A stretch of DNA of 64,000 bases from NCBI GenBank assembly GCA_965215825.1, contig CBDCEM010000003.1, positions 1,674,001-1,738,000 on the forward strand, in the 5' to 3' direction. The translations under genes were made by a program, and so were the position numbers. Under the pieces are notes generated by a model. The model made no database searches. It saw only the letters and a program-made list of their open reading frames with translations, and was not told the DNA's origin. This document shows positions 52,917 to 63,300 of the stretch, one piece after another. The stretch is from JAWPMT01 sp965215825 (lineage in GTDB: Bacteria; Bacteroidota; Bacteroidia; Cytophagales; Cyclobacteriaceae). Numbering within the stretch: position 1 is the first letter of the stretch; each line of letters starts with the position of its first letter.

Positions 52917-54260
52917 TCAGGAAGCTTCTACAGTGGTTTCTTTTGCTCCGTACCAATTGATATTACGGGTATAGTACATGGTTGCGGCAAGCGTTATTGT
53001 TAGGCCTACGCTACCGAGCAACAAAGCAAAATCTGTTAACTGAAGAGTGACATATACGAATCCATAGACAGCTATCAGAACAAGACAAAGAAGCATTGAT
53101 GTTTTAAATTTTTTGAATATGCTGAAAGAGTAGAGGGCGATTATTGTTGTAATGGCGATTGTACTCAGGCTATAAGCTATATTGAAAGTGGCATGCTCTG
53201 AAATAGATATGAGGAGGACATAAAAGAGGCACAATGCGAGACCCACCAGTGCATATTGAAAAGGGTGGACCCTTCTTTTCTTCAGAATTTCTACCAGGAA
53301 AAAAATCAGAAAAGTCAAAGCGATTGTCATCGCGGAATACTTTGCAGATCTCATGGACTTTTGATAATCATCCAAAGGCAAGATGAGATCAAGACCGAAA
53401 GTGGTTGCTTGAACAGCCTGGTGATGTTTGTTGCCAATCCATGATTTTGGAAAATTCCGGTTCAACTGTAAGACTTTCCAATTGGCCGCAAACCCTTCTT
53501 TTGAAACCTCCCTAGAATCAGGAAGAAAGTCGCCATTGAAACTCGGACTGCTCCAGGTTGAATGGAGCTGAACTTCTGTCGTGTTTCCCACTGGGGTGAA
53601 TGATAAATTTTTACTTCCTTGTAGGGAAAGTTCGAAATGGAAGTCAAATATTGCTGCTTTCCGTTCCAATGGATAGGGGATAGTCACTCCGGAACGGATA
53701 AATTCAGGAATCAAACTGCCAGGCTCACAGGCGTAATTCTGGTCATTAATCACTAATTGTAATTCGTCTTTTACACCACGGAGGTCAGAGATGCCAAAAG
53801 TGATTATAGCGTTTTGCCATTGAACCTCGATCAAGTCTTTATCCGTAGGCTCTGAGTTAAAATTGAAATGCCCTTCCACGTCCAGTGCAGACTCATAAAC
53901 CACGATTTCATATATCCCCCGGCGCAATGATTGAGGATCGATCTTTCCTTTTATTTTCAACCGATCAGGCAACACATGCCAATATGATTTGTATCGCTTG
54001 ATGTTGCCATTGTTGTCTTTGTATTCATATAAGAGAGGGACTGAAAAAATAGGGCCATTGATGACTTGTTCATTGGCCCATAATGAACGAACTTCTTCGG
54101 ATGTTGACTGGTTCATCAGTTCACGTTCATGGATAAGGGATTGGATCATGCTACCGGGAATCAGAAGTAACAAAACCATAAATGCAATGGTGGCAAGTTT
54201 GGCCGAGACAGAGTGGCTGATTTTTGAAGAGAGATTATTGAGAAGATTCGGGTTATTCAT
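52917..54260 (-). CDS. creD: CreD-family inner-membrane protein
   Basis: The 447-residue protein has one N-terminal membrane helix (about 20-42), a large periplasmic domain ('NEQVINGPIFSVPLLY' and 'YWHVLPDRLKIKGKIDPQSLRRGIYEI') and five C-terminal helices (about 300-435, 'ALVGLALCLFYVLLISISEH'). This is the CreD pattern. CreD is linked to envelope integrity and to colicin or beta-lactam responses in other bacteria. A palindromic operator sits 18 bases before the start, and a small winged-helix regulator gene lies upstream. Confidence 0.92.
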   Translation of the reverse strand: MNNPNLLNNLSSKISHSVSAKLATIAFMVLLLLIPGSMIQSLIHERELMNQSTSEEVRSLWANEQVINGPIFSVPLLYEYKDNNGNIKRYKSYWHVLPDRLKIKGKIDPQSLRRGIYEIVVYESALDVEGHFNFNSEPTDKDLIEVQWQNAIITFGISDLRGVKDELQLVINDQNYACEPGSLIPEFIRSGVTIPYPLERKAAIFDFHFELSLQGSKNLSFTPVGNTTEVQLHSTWSSPSFNGDFLPDSREVSKEGFAANWKVLQLNRNFPKSWIGNKHHQAVQATTFGLDLILPLDDYQKSMRSAKYSAMTIALTFLIFFLVEILKKRRVHPFQYALVGLALCLFYVLLISISEHATFNIAYSLSTIAITTIIALYSFSIFKKFKTSMLLCLVLIAVYGFVYVTLQLTDFALLLGSVGLTITLAATMYYTRNINWYGAKETTVEAS

Positions 54261-54277
54261 ATATAGCTTTTTAAAAG

Positions 54278-54296
54278 TACTTTGAATTTCAAAGTA
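54278..54296. promoter_or_regulatory. Palindromic operator copy 1 (before creD)
   Basis: TACTTTGAATTTCAAAGTA is a perfect 19-base palindrome around a central T. It lies 18 bases upstream of the creD start codon, in the 51-base gap after the winged-helix regulator gene. A near-identical copy at 55222-55240 precedes the first gene of the operon. This is the layout of an autoregulated repressor with two sites. Confidence 0.75.
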
Positions 54297-54311
54297 TGAT
54301 TATAAATTTTT

Positions 54312-54602
54312 TTACTTTAGTAATTGTTCGATGGCCTTAATGTGCTTGACAAACGCTGTTCTGCCAGAAATAGTAGCCGCATATTTTGTATTGGGTTTGC
54401 GTCCGATAAATTCTTTTTTCATTCGGATGTATTCATTTTTTTCTAGTGACTTTAAATGAGATGCGAGGTTCCCGTCTGTTACTTCCAGCAATTGCTTCAA
54501 GGCATTGAAATCCAACCAGTCATTCACGACAAGAGCAGACATGATACCCAGACGAATTTTGTTTTCGAATGCCTTATTAAGATTCTTTAAAATTTCTTTC
54601 AC
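54312..54602 (-). CDS. Small winged-helix transcriptional regulator (PF13601-like)
   Basis: The 96-residue protein is a single winged helix: 'ENKIRLGIMSALVVNDWLDFNALKQLLEVTDGNLASHLKSLEKNEYI' contains the helix-turn-helix, and 'RKPNTKYAATISGRTAFVKHIKAIEQLL' is the wing plus dimer helix. This size and pattern fit the 'transcriptional regulator' family found beside creD in Bacteroidota. Its start overlaps the preceding membrane gene by four bases. It is the obvious candidate to bind the two palindromes at 54278 and 55222. Confidence 0.88.
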   Translation of the reverse strand: MKEILKNLNKAFENKIRLGIMSALVVNDWLDFNALKQLLEVTDGNLASHLKSLEKNEYIRMKKEFIGRKPNTKYAATISGRTAFVKHIKAIEQLLK

Positions 54603-55216
54603 GCGTCATATTTTAGATGCATGATGATGCCATAAACAATGTGCAAAGCACCAAATCCCAGGGCCCAGAAAATTAGACCATATCCTTCCCACTGACATGC
54701 AATCAACCCTAAAATTACCTCAGCAATTCCGAGGCTGCGGACTTCTGTCAGCGTGTATTTGCTTGCATTGATAAGGGCCAGGCCATAAAAAACCAAAGTT
54801 AAAGGTGCTACAAGGCCAATGAATCCTTTACCGATGATAATCAGGCATAATAGACCGCCAGTAGCCAAAGGGATCATGAGGTTGATAATGAGTCGTTTGG
54901 ATTGGTTATCCCATATACTTTGATTATTCTTTTTTGCCTTTCGCCAGGAGAGAAATATGCCCGAAGCAACAGACAAGATAAGCACAGAACTGGCAATACT
55001 TATTAGCTTAAGGGTTGTGTTGAAATCCAAAATAGCCTTGCGATAACTGTAATAGTCATTATCGATGAAGACCGTGTAATAGGCCAAAGAAGCGCCAATT
55101 AAGGCCAAAACGCCAGCAATAACACCGGACAGGCCACTTAGAGAAATGAACCGGGAAGATCGGTCCATTATATTTCGGATGTCCTCAAGATCGCTGATAT
55201 ACTTCTGTTTCTCCAT
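54599..55216 (-). CDS. Five-helix membrane protein, first gene of the creD operon
   Basis: The 205-residue protein has a cytoplasmic N-terminal helix ('DLEDIRNIMDRSSRFISLSGLSGV') followed by about six hydrophobic segments. A 'RKAILDFNTTLKLI' loop separates the first two. It has no catalytic motif and no name that I know. The palindromic operator ends only 24 bases upstream of its start codon, and the winged-helix regulator gene overlaps its end. It may sense the signal for the regulator, but this is inference. Confidence 0.7.
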   Translation of the reverse strand: MEKQKYISDLEDIRNIMDRSSRFISLSGLSGVIAGVLALIGASLAYYTVFIDNDYYSYRKAILDFNTTLKLISIASSVLILSVASGIFLSWRKAKKNNQSIWDNQSKRLIINLMIPLATGGLLCLIIIGKGFIGLVAPLTLVFYGLALINASKYTLTEVRSLGIAEVILGLIACQWEGYGLIFWALGFGALHIVYGIIMHLKYDA

Positions 55217-55221
55217 AAAAG

Positions 55222-55240
55222 TACTTTGTATTTCAAAGTA
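55222..55240. promoter_or_regulatory. Palindromic operator copy 2 (before the creD operon)
   Basis: TACTTTGTATTTCAAAGTA differs from the copy at 54278 by one base and is also flanked by AAAAG on the left. It begins six bases upstream of the first operon gene's ATG (55216), so a bound protein would block transcription or translation start. Confidence 0.72.
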
Positions 55241-55313
55241 AACTTACGAAGAACTTTTAAATGAGTTGCATAAAGGAAAGAAATAGATCAACATTACGTA
55301 CAATCTATGGGTT

Positions 55314-55514
55314 ATGGTGCGACATAACAGGTCTCTTTTTCTGATCCGTATTCGTGATTTGGAAACAGGAACTTATCTGACCGTAGGTGCTGATGGGATT
55401 ATTTTTTGCCTTAACCACAACAACTATTTGGCAATCAGGAAGCTTGGTGAAAGCCTTGCCTTTTTACTTAAACCAATAAAAGATGTTCAAAGGGATTACC
55501 CGCTGATCTTATGA
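55314..55514 (+). CDS. Possible small protein of unknown function
   Basis: This 66-residue frame from ATG 55314 is the only plausible gene in the 255-base space before 55496. It is basic at the start ('MVRHNRSLFLIRIRDLETG'), has 'YLTVGADGIIFCLNHNNYLAIRKLG' and no signal. Its end overlaps the convergent gene by 19 bases. Codon use is not obviously random, but no family is recognised, and it may be chance. The rest of the space shows nothing. Confidence 0.25.
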   Translation: MVRHNRSLFLIRIRDLETGTYLTVGADGIIFCLNHNNYLAIRKLGESLAFLLKPIKDVQRDYPLIL

Positions 55515-56077
55515 GCAGTTTCTTTCATGTGATACCGCCATTTATCGTCCGGATCATTACTGGTTCGTATTAGCGTCTTTCTTTCGAAGTAGGCCCCGGC
55601 CTGATCTTTGGGCACCAACAGAGTGCCTTTAACAAACTCAATGATGCTGTCCCGGATCTCAAATTCCGCCTGGGTCTTCAACACAATCTCTGTTGTATCA
55701 TCGGTTAATGTTCCCTGCATCAGTACCTTGATTGGCCAGGTTGAACTAAGCCACAAGCTTTCATACTTATCATAAATTTCATTGTAATTGAAAAACACCC
55801 TGTCAAGCCCCCTTATTTTACCGGGCCGTGCCATATCATAAGTACATTCGATGAATTGATCATCCAAAGCCATTTCACATGTCAACGTACCTGATATCAG
55901 TCGAGGTTCATCATCGTCCGGACCATATGTACGATTGACCTTCCAGGAGCCGATGAGGAATGACAGATCTGAGGTTCCCGCGGGTTGAGCGGCTACTGCT
56001 TGAATCAAAGTAGTCAGCATGATCATTGCCATGATCAAAGGAGTTAATTTGATATTTTGGAATTTATGAGGAAACAT
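55496..56077 (-). CDS. Secreted DUF1579-like protein
   Basis: The 193-residue protein has a long signal peptide ('LTPLIMAMIMLTTLIQAVAAQ') and a single domain with 'LSFLIGSWKVNRTYGPDDDEPRLISGTLTCEMALDDQFIECTYD', like DUF1579-type lipocalin-related proteins in which 'L.GSW' opens the barrel. Such proteins are of unknown function and often exported. The gene is transcribed alone, 91 bases downstream of the TPR-LuxR gene on the same strand. Confidence 0.68.
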   Translation of the reverse strand: MFPHKFQNIKLTPLIMAMIMLTTLIQAVAAQPAGTSDLSFLIGSWKVNRTYGPDDDEPRLISGTLTCEMALDDQFIECTYDMARPGKIRGLDRVFFNYNEIYDKYESLWLSSTWPIKVLMQGTLTDDTTEIVLKTQAEFEIRDSIIEFVKGTLLVPKDQAGAYFERKTLIRTSNDPDDKWRYHMKETAHKISG

Positions 56078-56167
56078 ATTTGAAACAGACTTGTCTTATG
56101 AATACGATTGTGGAAATAAATTGCTTTGAACGCCGGCCGAACAACAGCTCGTAAATGATGAAGAGGC

Positions 56168-57994
56168 TTAAAGTTCCATCAAGTACGCTCTGAAATCCGT
56201 TTCCACGGTCAGAGACATTTTCTTCTTCATACGGTTAAGGTTCTTCTTTACCGAGTCTGTCGTTATGTTGGAAATATTGGCAATTTCCTTGTTACTCATT
56301 CCTACTCTGAGATATGCGCATATGCGTAGATCGTGTTGAGTGAGTGCTGGAAAAGTTGTTTTCAGGTTATTGAAGAATTGGGGATGGACCTTCTCGAAAT
56401 GATAAGTAAATAATGACCAGCTTTCCTCATTCAGATTTGTGCTTATTATTTTCCGAATATCTTTTAATTCAGGAATTACATCTTCATCTACTTTTTTACT
56501 CAAATCACCGATCTGCTCGTTTAGTTGTTGTAAAAGAGAATTCTTTTCGTGGGATAACATAGTGACCGTCGTGAGTTCCCTTTCCTTTAAAGCAATGGTT
56601 TCCTCAGCCATTTTCTTTTCGCTCTCGCGTAAGCTTGAAATTTCATCATGTTTGACCCTCAATTCGTCATTTTTATCGTTGATGACCATATTCTTTCGTT
56701 CTAACTCGATCTTCCTTTTTTTGTTAGTAAGGAAGGAACGATAAGACAGGAATGCGATAATTGCCATAAAGGAGGCGATGGTTATTACCAGAATTACGAT
56801 CGAATTCTGTCTTTGAACTTTTTGTTCCAGATCAAATGTGGCCTTTTGCTGAGCGAAAGCTAGACTATCCCTTTCCTTTTGGAATTCGTATTCTGCATTC
56901 TGACGGGTCAGGCTTCTGGTTTGTTCCGTGTTCAGAATCTCATCTACGGCCTTTTTGAATTTTTTTTGTGCATTGAGCGCTGCCTTGTGATTGCCCAATT
57001 TTTCTTCAACTGCTGCCAGGTATTCCCAACCGTCGCGAATACTAAGAATATGATCAAGTTCTTCGGAAAGTCTGACCCCTCGCTGCAAGAGCTGTTTTGC
57101 CGTGGACCAACGCTGTTTTTCATAGTAAGTGATGCCCATTCCAATTAAGGTTTGGGCTACGAATTGTCCACGACCTAGTGTCTCATAGGCTGTCAGGGCA
57201 GAATCAAAATAGGACAGGGCACTTTCATAAGCACCTTCTCGATGTTGAACTTCTCCCAGGTTGCGATGCATGTTAGCGACACCATAGGGCTCACCAAGCA
57301 GACTATACAGCTCAAGGGCGTTTAAGAAATGATTTTCCGCCATATGTATATCGCCAGCTTTAAGGTACAATTCGCCAATATTTCCATTCACCAGGGCGAT
57401 GCTGCTTTGCAGATTGATTTTCTCGTAGACCTCCAGCGCTTTTTTGAAGTAAACAATGGCATTTTTGAAATCTTCCTGGCTATAGTAGACTAATCCTATA
57501 TTGTTGTACCTGCTCGATGCGGATCTCAGATCTCCCAGATTCTCATTGATCCTGACTGCTGCAAAGAGGTACTCCAGCGCACCAGAGTAGTCTCCCTGAA
57601 AATCTCTTGTTGCGCCAAGCCCATTCAACCCCTTGGCCTCGCCCGCCGGGTAGTCGATTTTTCTTGCCAGATCCACCACTTTCTGAAAACCTTTGGCTGC
57701 GACATGGATGTTGCCATAAGTCATGTCCATCGCCGCTCTCATATAAGAAGCGTCTACCATCCCTTTGTCATAGCCAATCTGTTGGGCTAACTTCATGGCG
57801 TCCTCGGAATAACGAACCCATAAGGTGGAATCAGTAGCGCCATATTCGTTAGCCAGCGCAACCATAGCATCTACTTTTTGCTCCTCAGAAACGACATTTT
57901 CCAACAAGGATGTCAGTGAGTCCAGGGTAGGAGAAGACTGGGAGTATAGGGCGATTGGGACCACCAGTAACAAAAGGCTCAGTACTTTATTCAT
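56168..57994 (-). CDS. TPR-membrane-LuxR regulator (tandem copy 1)
   Basis: The 608-residue protein has a signal peptide ('MNKVLSLLLLVVPIALYSQ'), about seven TPR repeats (about 35-350; for example 'SASSRYNNIGLVYYSQEDFKNAIVYFKKALEVYEKI'), a membrane helix (about 395-418), a coiled coil and a C-terminal LuxR-type helix-turn-helix (about 548-600, 'LTQHDLRICAYLRVGMSNKEIANISNITTDSVKKNLNRMKKKM'). TPRs would lie outside the cytoplasm and the DNA-binding domain inside. It starts 50 bases after its paralogue ends. The trigger and targets are unknown. Confidence 0.88.
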   Translation of the reverse strand: MNKVLSLLLLVVPIALYSQSSPTLDSLTSLLENVVSEEQKVDAMVALANEYGATDSTLWVRYSEDAMKLAQQIGYDKGMVDASYMRAAMDMTYGNIHVAAKGFQKVVDLARKIDYPAGEAKGLNGLGATRDFQGDYSGALEYLFAAVRINENLGDLRSASSRYNNIGLVYYSQEDFKNAIVYFKKALEVYEKINLQSSIALVNGNIGELYLKAGDIHMAENHFLNALELYSLLGEPYGVANMHRNLGEVQHREGAYESALSYFDSALTAYETLGRGQFVAQTLIGMGITYYEKQRWSTAKQLLQRGVRLSEELDHILSIRDGWEYLAAVEEKLGNHKAALNAQKKFKKAVDEILNTEQTRSLTRQNAEYEFQKERDSLAFAQQKATFDLEQKVQRQNSIVILVITIASFMAIIAFLSYRSFLTNKKRKIELERKNMVINDKNDELRVKHDEISSLRESEKKMAEETIALKERELTTVTMLSHEKNSLLQQLNEQIGDLSKKVDEDVIPELKDIRKIISTNLNEESWSLFTYHFEKVHPQFFNNLKTTFPALTQHDLRICAYLRVGMSNKEIANISNITTDSVKKNLNRMKKKMSLTVETDFRAYLMEL

Positions 57995-58044
57995 GTGGTG
58001 CGAGTGGTCTTGTCAAAGCTAAGAGAAAAGTATCCAATTATACT

Positions 58045-60129
58045 TTATACGGTCATCAGGAAATCTCTCAAGTCAGTTTGTACTGTCAAAGACATTTTTT
58101 TCTTCATGCGCTGAAGGCTTTTCTTGACAGCATCTGCTGTGATATTTGAGATGTTAGCAATCTCTTTATTACTCATTCCAACTCTAACATAAGCACATAA
58201 CCTTAAATCGTTCTGAGTGAGAGAGGTGAAATTCGATTTCAATGCCTGGAAGAATTTTGGGTGGACCTTTTCAAAATGATAGGTGAAGACTGACCAACTT
58301 TCCTCATTCAGATTGGTACTTATGATCTTTCTGATGCCTTTGAGTTCAGGTACAATATCTTCATCTACTTTAGTACTTAAATCACCTATTTGCGTATTGA
58401 GTTGTTCCAGGAGCGTATTTTTTTCATGAGAAAGCATGGTGATGGTACTTAACTCCCGTTCTTTTAGAGCGATGGTTTCTTCTGCCATTTTCTTTTCTGA
58501 GTCTCTCAGTTGCGTGATTTCTTCATTTTTTTCAAGGAGTTGTCGATTACTTTTTTGTTTTATTCTATATGCGCGAAATAGAATGGCAATAATGAAAGCA
58601 ATGAATATTGTCGAGCCAAAGGCTACATACTGAATCCATCGCTGCCTTTGAAGGGTTTGATTGACTAGAATTGCCTGACGCTCCTGTTCGACATTTGCCA
58701 ATTCTTGCTCCCTTTGAAGTTCGTAATTGTATTCGACCCGTGCCAGTTCCAGTGCTTTTTCTTCCCTGTTCAAACTGTCCTGGGCCGACTTGAATTTTAC
58801 AAGCGCTTCGTAGCCTTGCCTATAACGACCGTTTACTTCCATAGCCTGGTGGATTGCACCATATGCTTCACTTTGATATGGAACATTATCGGTCTGTTGT
58901 ATCAGTGCAGATAGCGCATTTGCTACCCTCAGTGCCTCTTGCTTTTTACCAAGGGCAATCAGGCATTTGATTTGACGTGCCTGAAGGAGTAATTTCTCTT
59001 CAAAATTATCTTGTCCAATAATTTCAAGGCCTGACTGAACTCGTGTTAGCGCTTCTTGCCAATTACCTTTGTCTATCAGAAGGTCGGAAATTTTGGCCAT
59101 GATATAAGCCTGATCATCATATGCATTCATTTCCCGATTAAGTACCAGGCTTTTTTGATAGAAAAAAAGAGCAGAATCGGGCTTTTTCAAAGAGGCATAG
59201 GCATCTCCGACATGCGAAGAATAAAATGCCACATCGGGATTCTCATTCGTTACTTCGGCCATTCTTACTGCCCGGAGACTATATTTTAAGGCTTTTTCAA
59301 ATTCATGTTGCTGATGATACACCTGACCGATATTGCCAAGGATGGATCCTTCTAAAGATATCAATTCGTGTTCCTGTGACAGATTCAAAGCAAGTTGAAA
59401 CTGAGAGAGCGCTTCACTTAAATTGCCTTTACTTAAATACATGTTGCCAATATTGCTATAGCCGCCAACTATACTTTGCGGGTTGTCAATTTCCTCTTTT
59501 ATTTTTTGCGCCTTTATAAAGATTTGAATTGCTGAATCTACATTTCCCTGATAATAGAGTACTGCACCCAATACCTCGTTAACTCTATTGATCCGTGCCT
59601 TAACGTTTTTGCTTTCCAGGTCAATTATCTGGAGCTTATTCAATGCTATGTTGGACAAGACCAGGACACTATCATAATTACCCTGATCCAACATCATGTT
59701 AGCAAGATCGAAGAAAGTCCACGCATACCGAACTTGAAGTTTCTTGAGATGTGCCTTGTCTATAGATGCCATCCATTGTTGAAATAATCTTTGGTTTTCA
59801 AGAATCACTTTCGCGCGGAGTTCACTATTACCTGTTTGTGCAAATATCGCAGGCAGGTTTTCCCTCATCGAGGACATTCCCTCAAACCATTTCGCTGAAT
59901 CTGCAATAGCTAAATACTTATGAACCATATTCAAGGCACTATCCGGGTCTCTATAAGATAAACGACGAATGATCGTGTTTACTTCAGAAGCGTCATAAGG
60001 CGGATCTGTCTGATCATAAGCATGCAGGGATCCGGTAATTATTACGAGGATAAAGGTCAAAAGAAAGGAAGCTTTATTTACCAGGCGCAGCTTTAGAGTA
60101 AGTACCCCTGTCGTAATGACGATTTTCAT
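58045..60129 (-). CDS. TPR-membrane-LuxR regulator (tandem copy 2)
   Basis: The 694-residue protein has the same order as its neighbour: signal peptide ('ASFLLTFILVIITGSLHA'), TPR repeats (about 50-480), a membrane helix (about 505-525), a coiled coil and a LuxR-like end ('LTQNDLRLCAYVRVGMSNKEIANISNITADAVKKSLQRM'). The last 70 residues are far more similar to copy 1 than the TPR part, so the two probably bind related DNA but sense different things. It is divergent from the large surface protein, which could be its target. The basic start 'MKIVITTGVLTLKLRLVNK' leaves the exact ATG uncertain. Confidence 0.87.
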   Translation of the reverse strand: MKIVITTGVLTLKLRLVNKASFLLTFILVIITGSLHAYDQTDPPYDASEVNTIIRRLSYRDPDSALNMVHKYLAIADSAKWFEGMSSMRENLPAIFAQTGNSELRAKVILENQRLFQQWMASIDKAHLKKLQVRYAWTFFDLANMMLDQGNYDSVLVLSNIALNKLQIIDLESKNVKARINRVNEVLGAVLYYQGNVDSAIQIFIKAQKIKEEIDNPQSIVGGYSNIGNMYLSKGNLSEALSQFQLALNLSQEHELISLEGSILGNIGQVYHQQHEFEKALKYSLRAVRMAEVTNENPDVAFYSSHVGDAYASLKKPDSALFFYQKSLVLNREMNAYDDQAYIMAKISDLLIDKGNWQEALTRVQSGLEIIGQDNFEEKLLLQARQIKCLIALGKKQEALRVANALSALIQQTDNVPYQSEAYGAIHQAMEVNGRYRQGYEALVKFKSAQDSLNREEKALELARVEYNYELQREQELANVEQERQAILVNQTLQRQRWIQYVAFGSTIFIAFIIAILFRAYRIKQKSNRQLLEKNEEITQLRDSEKKMAEETIALKERELSTITMLSHEKNTLLEQLNTQIGDLSTKVDEDIVPELKGIRKIISTNLNEESWSVFTYHFEKVHPKFFQALKSNFTSLTQNDLRLCAYVRVGMSNKEIANISNITADAVKKSLQRMKKKMSLTVQTDLRDFLMTV

Positions 60130-60371
60130 GATTTACTTAATTCTGATCTGGTAAATATACTTTTTCATAAGTGATATATTCAAATTACTTATATTGTATA
60201 TATCTGAAAATCAGCTATATACAAATGTGTCCCCTATTTGTCCCGCCTGGTTTCTAGTAAGTCTGATAGGTATTTATTCTCCTTTGTATAGCCGGACTTA
60301 ACCACTCCGGTACCTGCACAAATCTAATGGGAATGTCGCTTGTCCCGAATTCGGATCACAAATAATGCGTT
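60130..60371. other. AT-rich intergenic region before the surface protein
   Basis: The 242-base divergent space is AT-rich near the TPR-LuxR gene and holds no gene that I can support. Three TGTCCC copies lie between about 60229 and 60345. Promoters for both genes should lie here, but I see no clear TTG/TAnnTTTG pair. Confidence 0.3.
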
Positions 60372-63300
60372 ATGATAAAGAAGTCGACCATTTTATTTTT
60401 TGCCATTTTTAGTTTGGCACTTTTTCAAGATTCAATTGCACAATCCTTTAGCGGAAGTTACGATATCGGAGGATCGGCTGGAGCAGATTATGCCACGATT
60501 TCAGCGGCAATTACGGACCTGAAGACTGGCACTGTGACCGGAAATGTTACTTTTCAATTGGAAGCAGGTACTTACCACGAAACGATAGATTTAAGCTCCC
60601 TGAACAACGGTACTTTCAGTCTAACCCTCGAAGGGTCTGGTTCAGCTTCCACATTTATTCATCCGACAGACAGTATTCCGGCAGATTCTTCCGGAATATC
60701 CATTAGAAATTCCCATCATTTGACCTTGAGGAATTTCACATTGATAATGGAAGATATTTCCAAATCCAGGGTGGATTACTTATCCAATCGAACCAAAGGT
60801 GTTGGTATTTCCGGGAGCACTGACATTACACTGGAAAATTTGACTTTCTCCAATTCCAATTTTGTATTGAGTGAGGGAATTTTTGAATATGTATCAACCG
60901 GATTGTCACTGGTCGATGTACAAGATGTTATTGTTAGTTCATGTGCATTGAGTGGGGCCGGAGTGCTGATCGCATTATTGGATTTTGAAAATGTGCTCAT
61001 AGAAAATTGTGATTTTGAAGAAGGGCAATTCCATATAAGAAATTTGCAAGAAGCTAATACTTCTGCTGACCGCCTCCACATCAAGGGAAATACCTTTAAT
61101 GGCCCTTTTCCCACAAGTAGGCAATCAAGTGCCATCTACTTATTTGGACATAGTCCGAATTTTGTGTCATCGAGTTTTTCATCCAATCTTATTGTTGAAA
61201 ATAACATCATCAATGGGGGCGCCGCCTCCTTTAGTGACAACAGCTACGGCATGTACATTAATATCCAGAATCAGCCCATTATTAGAAATAATACAATTAA
61301 TGATGGATGCAATGGGGTGTTTATTGGTGGTGCTGCTGTCAACGCTTTTTTTGAATCAAATCGAATTCTGCGAACGATTAATACTGCGTTGCACATACAA
61401 AACTGTGATGCCTCGGAGGTTGTTAACAATGTGATTGCCTCTTCTTATCTGGCTGTAAGTGGGGCCTTTACCAGTAACATGAGATTGGCCCATAATACTT
61501 TTTCAGGCGGTGGTAACCAGAGTTGTGTGAGTATTTTCGGCGGAGGAGGGGCTCATCTGATCATCATAAACAATATTTTTTCTGCCTCCAAGACCGCTAT
61601 TAATGAGTTGAACCTGGATTTTATCACAGCCAATGACATGACATTGGATCATAATCTTTACTCCGGCAACGCTTCAGTAAATACGATCAACACCAATATG
61701 TTGGGCGGGAGGTTCGGAAGCTCTTTTGCTGCAGCAAGTTTGAGTGACTGGCAAACCAATCAGGGATTATACGATCAGAATAGTCAAAGCTTCCAACCCA
61801 TTTTTGTCAGTTCGGATGACTATCATGTTGTAAACGACAATTATCGATTTGGGACTTTCTTGAATGATGTCACTTACGATATTGATGGGGACTCCAGGAA
61901 CGAGGCCGCTGGAATAGATGTGGGAGCAGATCAAAGTACCGTTGTAGTTTCAGCTCCAACAATCACATCTTTCACTCCCGCTAGTGGTCCTGTAGGAGTT
62001 GCTTTGACCATTTCTGGAACTGGTTTTGATACTGGCCTATCAGGGAATATAGTTTTAATTGATGGAATAGAGTCATCAGTGACTTCTGCAACGTCTACAC
62101 AATTGGATGTTATAGTTCCTGCTGGCGTTTCAGTTGGAAGGGTTACCGTATTGACCAATTCCCTGATTGCGGAATCCCTTGAAAACTTTCAAGTGACTTT
62201 CGAAAGCGAAAGAACGCTTACTGATGAATCCTTTAAAAGCGATTTGATTATGGCTACAGGAGCAGAATCTGTTTTGTCACTCTCTGGCGATTTGGATATG
62301 GATGGCGAAAATGACGTAGTGATTGCCAATGCCACCGACCAAACAATCAGTGTATATCGAAACAGAAGTTCAGGAACGGGCGACATCAACTTCGATGTGA
62401 AACAAGATTTTGGGATTGCAGGACGTCCGGGCGAAATGGCGCTGGCAGATTTTAATGGTGACGGTAAACTTGATTTGGCAATTGGTTATACTGACAATAC
62501 TGCTATTTCTATATTTCGAAATACCAGTTCCGTGGGTATCAATTTTGATTCCAGACAAGACTTCAACGTTGCGAATAACAATACTTTTGGTATAGCTTCA
62601 GGAGACCTTGATGGGGATGGGAAACTAGATATAGTTTTCGTCGATAATCAAAGCGATGAGGTCGTCGTGTTGAAAAATGGTAGTACGCTTGGTGCGATCA
62701 GTTTCACCACAATGGCATCTTATGCCACAGGTGATAGTCCAGTTTACGTCACAATAGCAGATATGGATCAGGATCAGTTTCCTGATGTCATCGTAGCCAA
62801 TCAGACAGATATGAACCTATCTGTATTGGTCAATGACGGTGCGATGAACCTGTCTGCAAAGAGTGATTTCGCAATTGGAGGTGAACCCACTCAGGTGTTG
62901 AGTGCGGACATTGATGGCGATCATATTACAGATCTGATTTCTATTTCGAATGTCACATTATCCAATCCCAATGGGAGGAGTACAGTATTGAGAAATTCGA
63001 GTAGTCCTGGTTCCCTGAGTTTCTCAGCCACAAATCTTTCATTAGTCGGACATAGAGGAACTATTGGCGATTATAACGGTGATGGAAAACTAGATATTGC
63101 TTCGATCCATGTTTTCAATGGTTTGTCGTTCATTAAAAATACAAGTGCCCCTGCCAACATCAGCTTTGAGTCAGAGAAAATCGTTGGTACTGATGTTCAA
63201 CCTTTGGGAGTTTCCTCCAGTGACTTGGATCACGATGGAGAACCGGATATACTAATTTCGGGAGTATCTATCTCCTTCAATAATGAAGTAGAGGTCCTTC

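Noticed and set aside
60229..60345. Three TGTCCC copies as a binding-site array for the TPR-LuxR regulators
   Set aside because: Spacing and flanks differ and the hexamer is too short to be significant without a genome-wide count.
60776..62558. Minus-strand frames opposite the surface protein
   Set aside because: They are antisense to beta-helix and VCBS repeats, whose low-stop composition produces open frames on the other strand.
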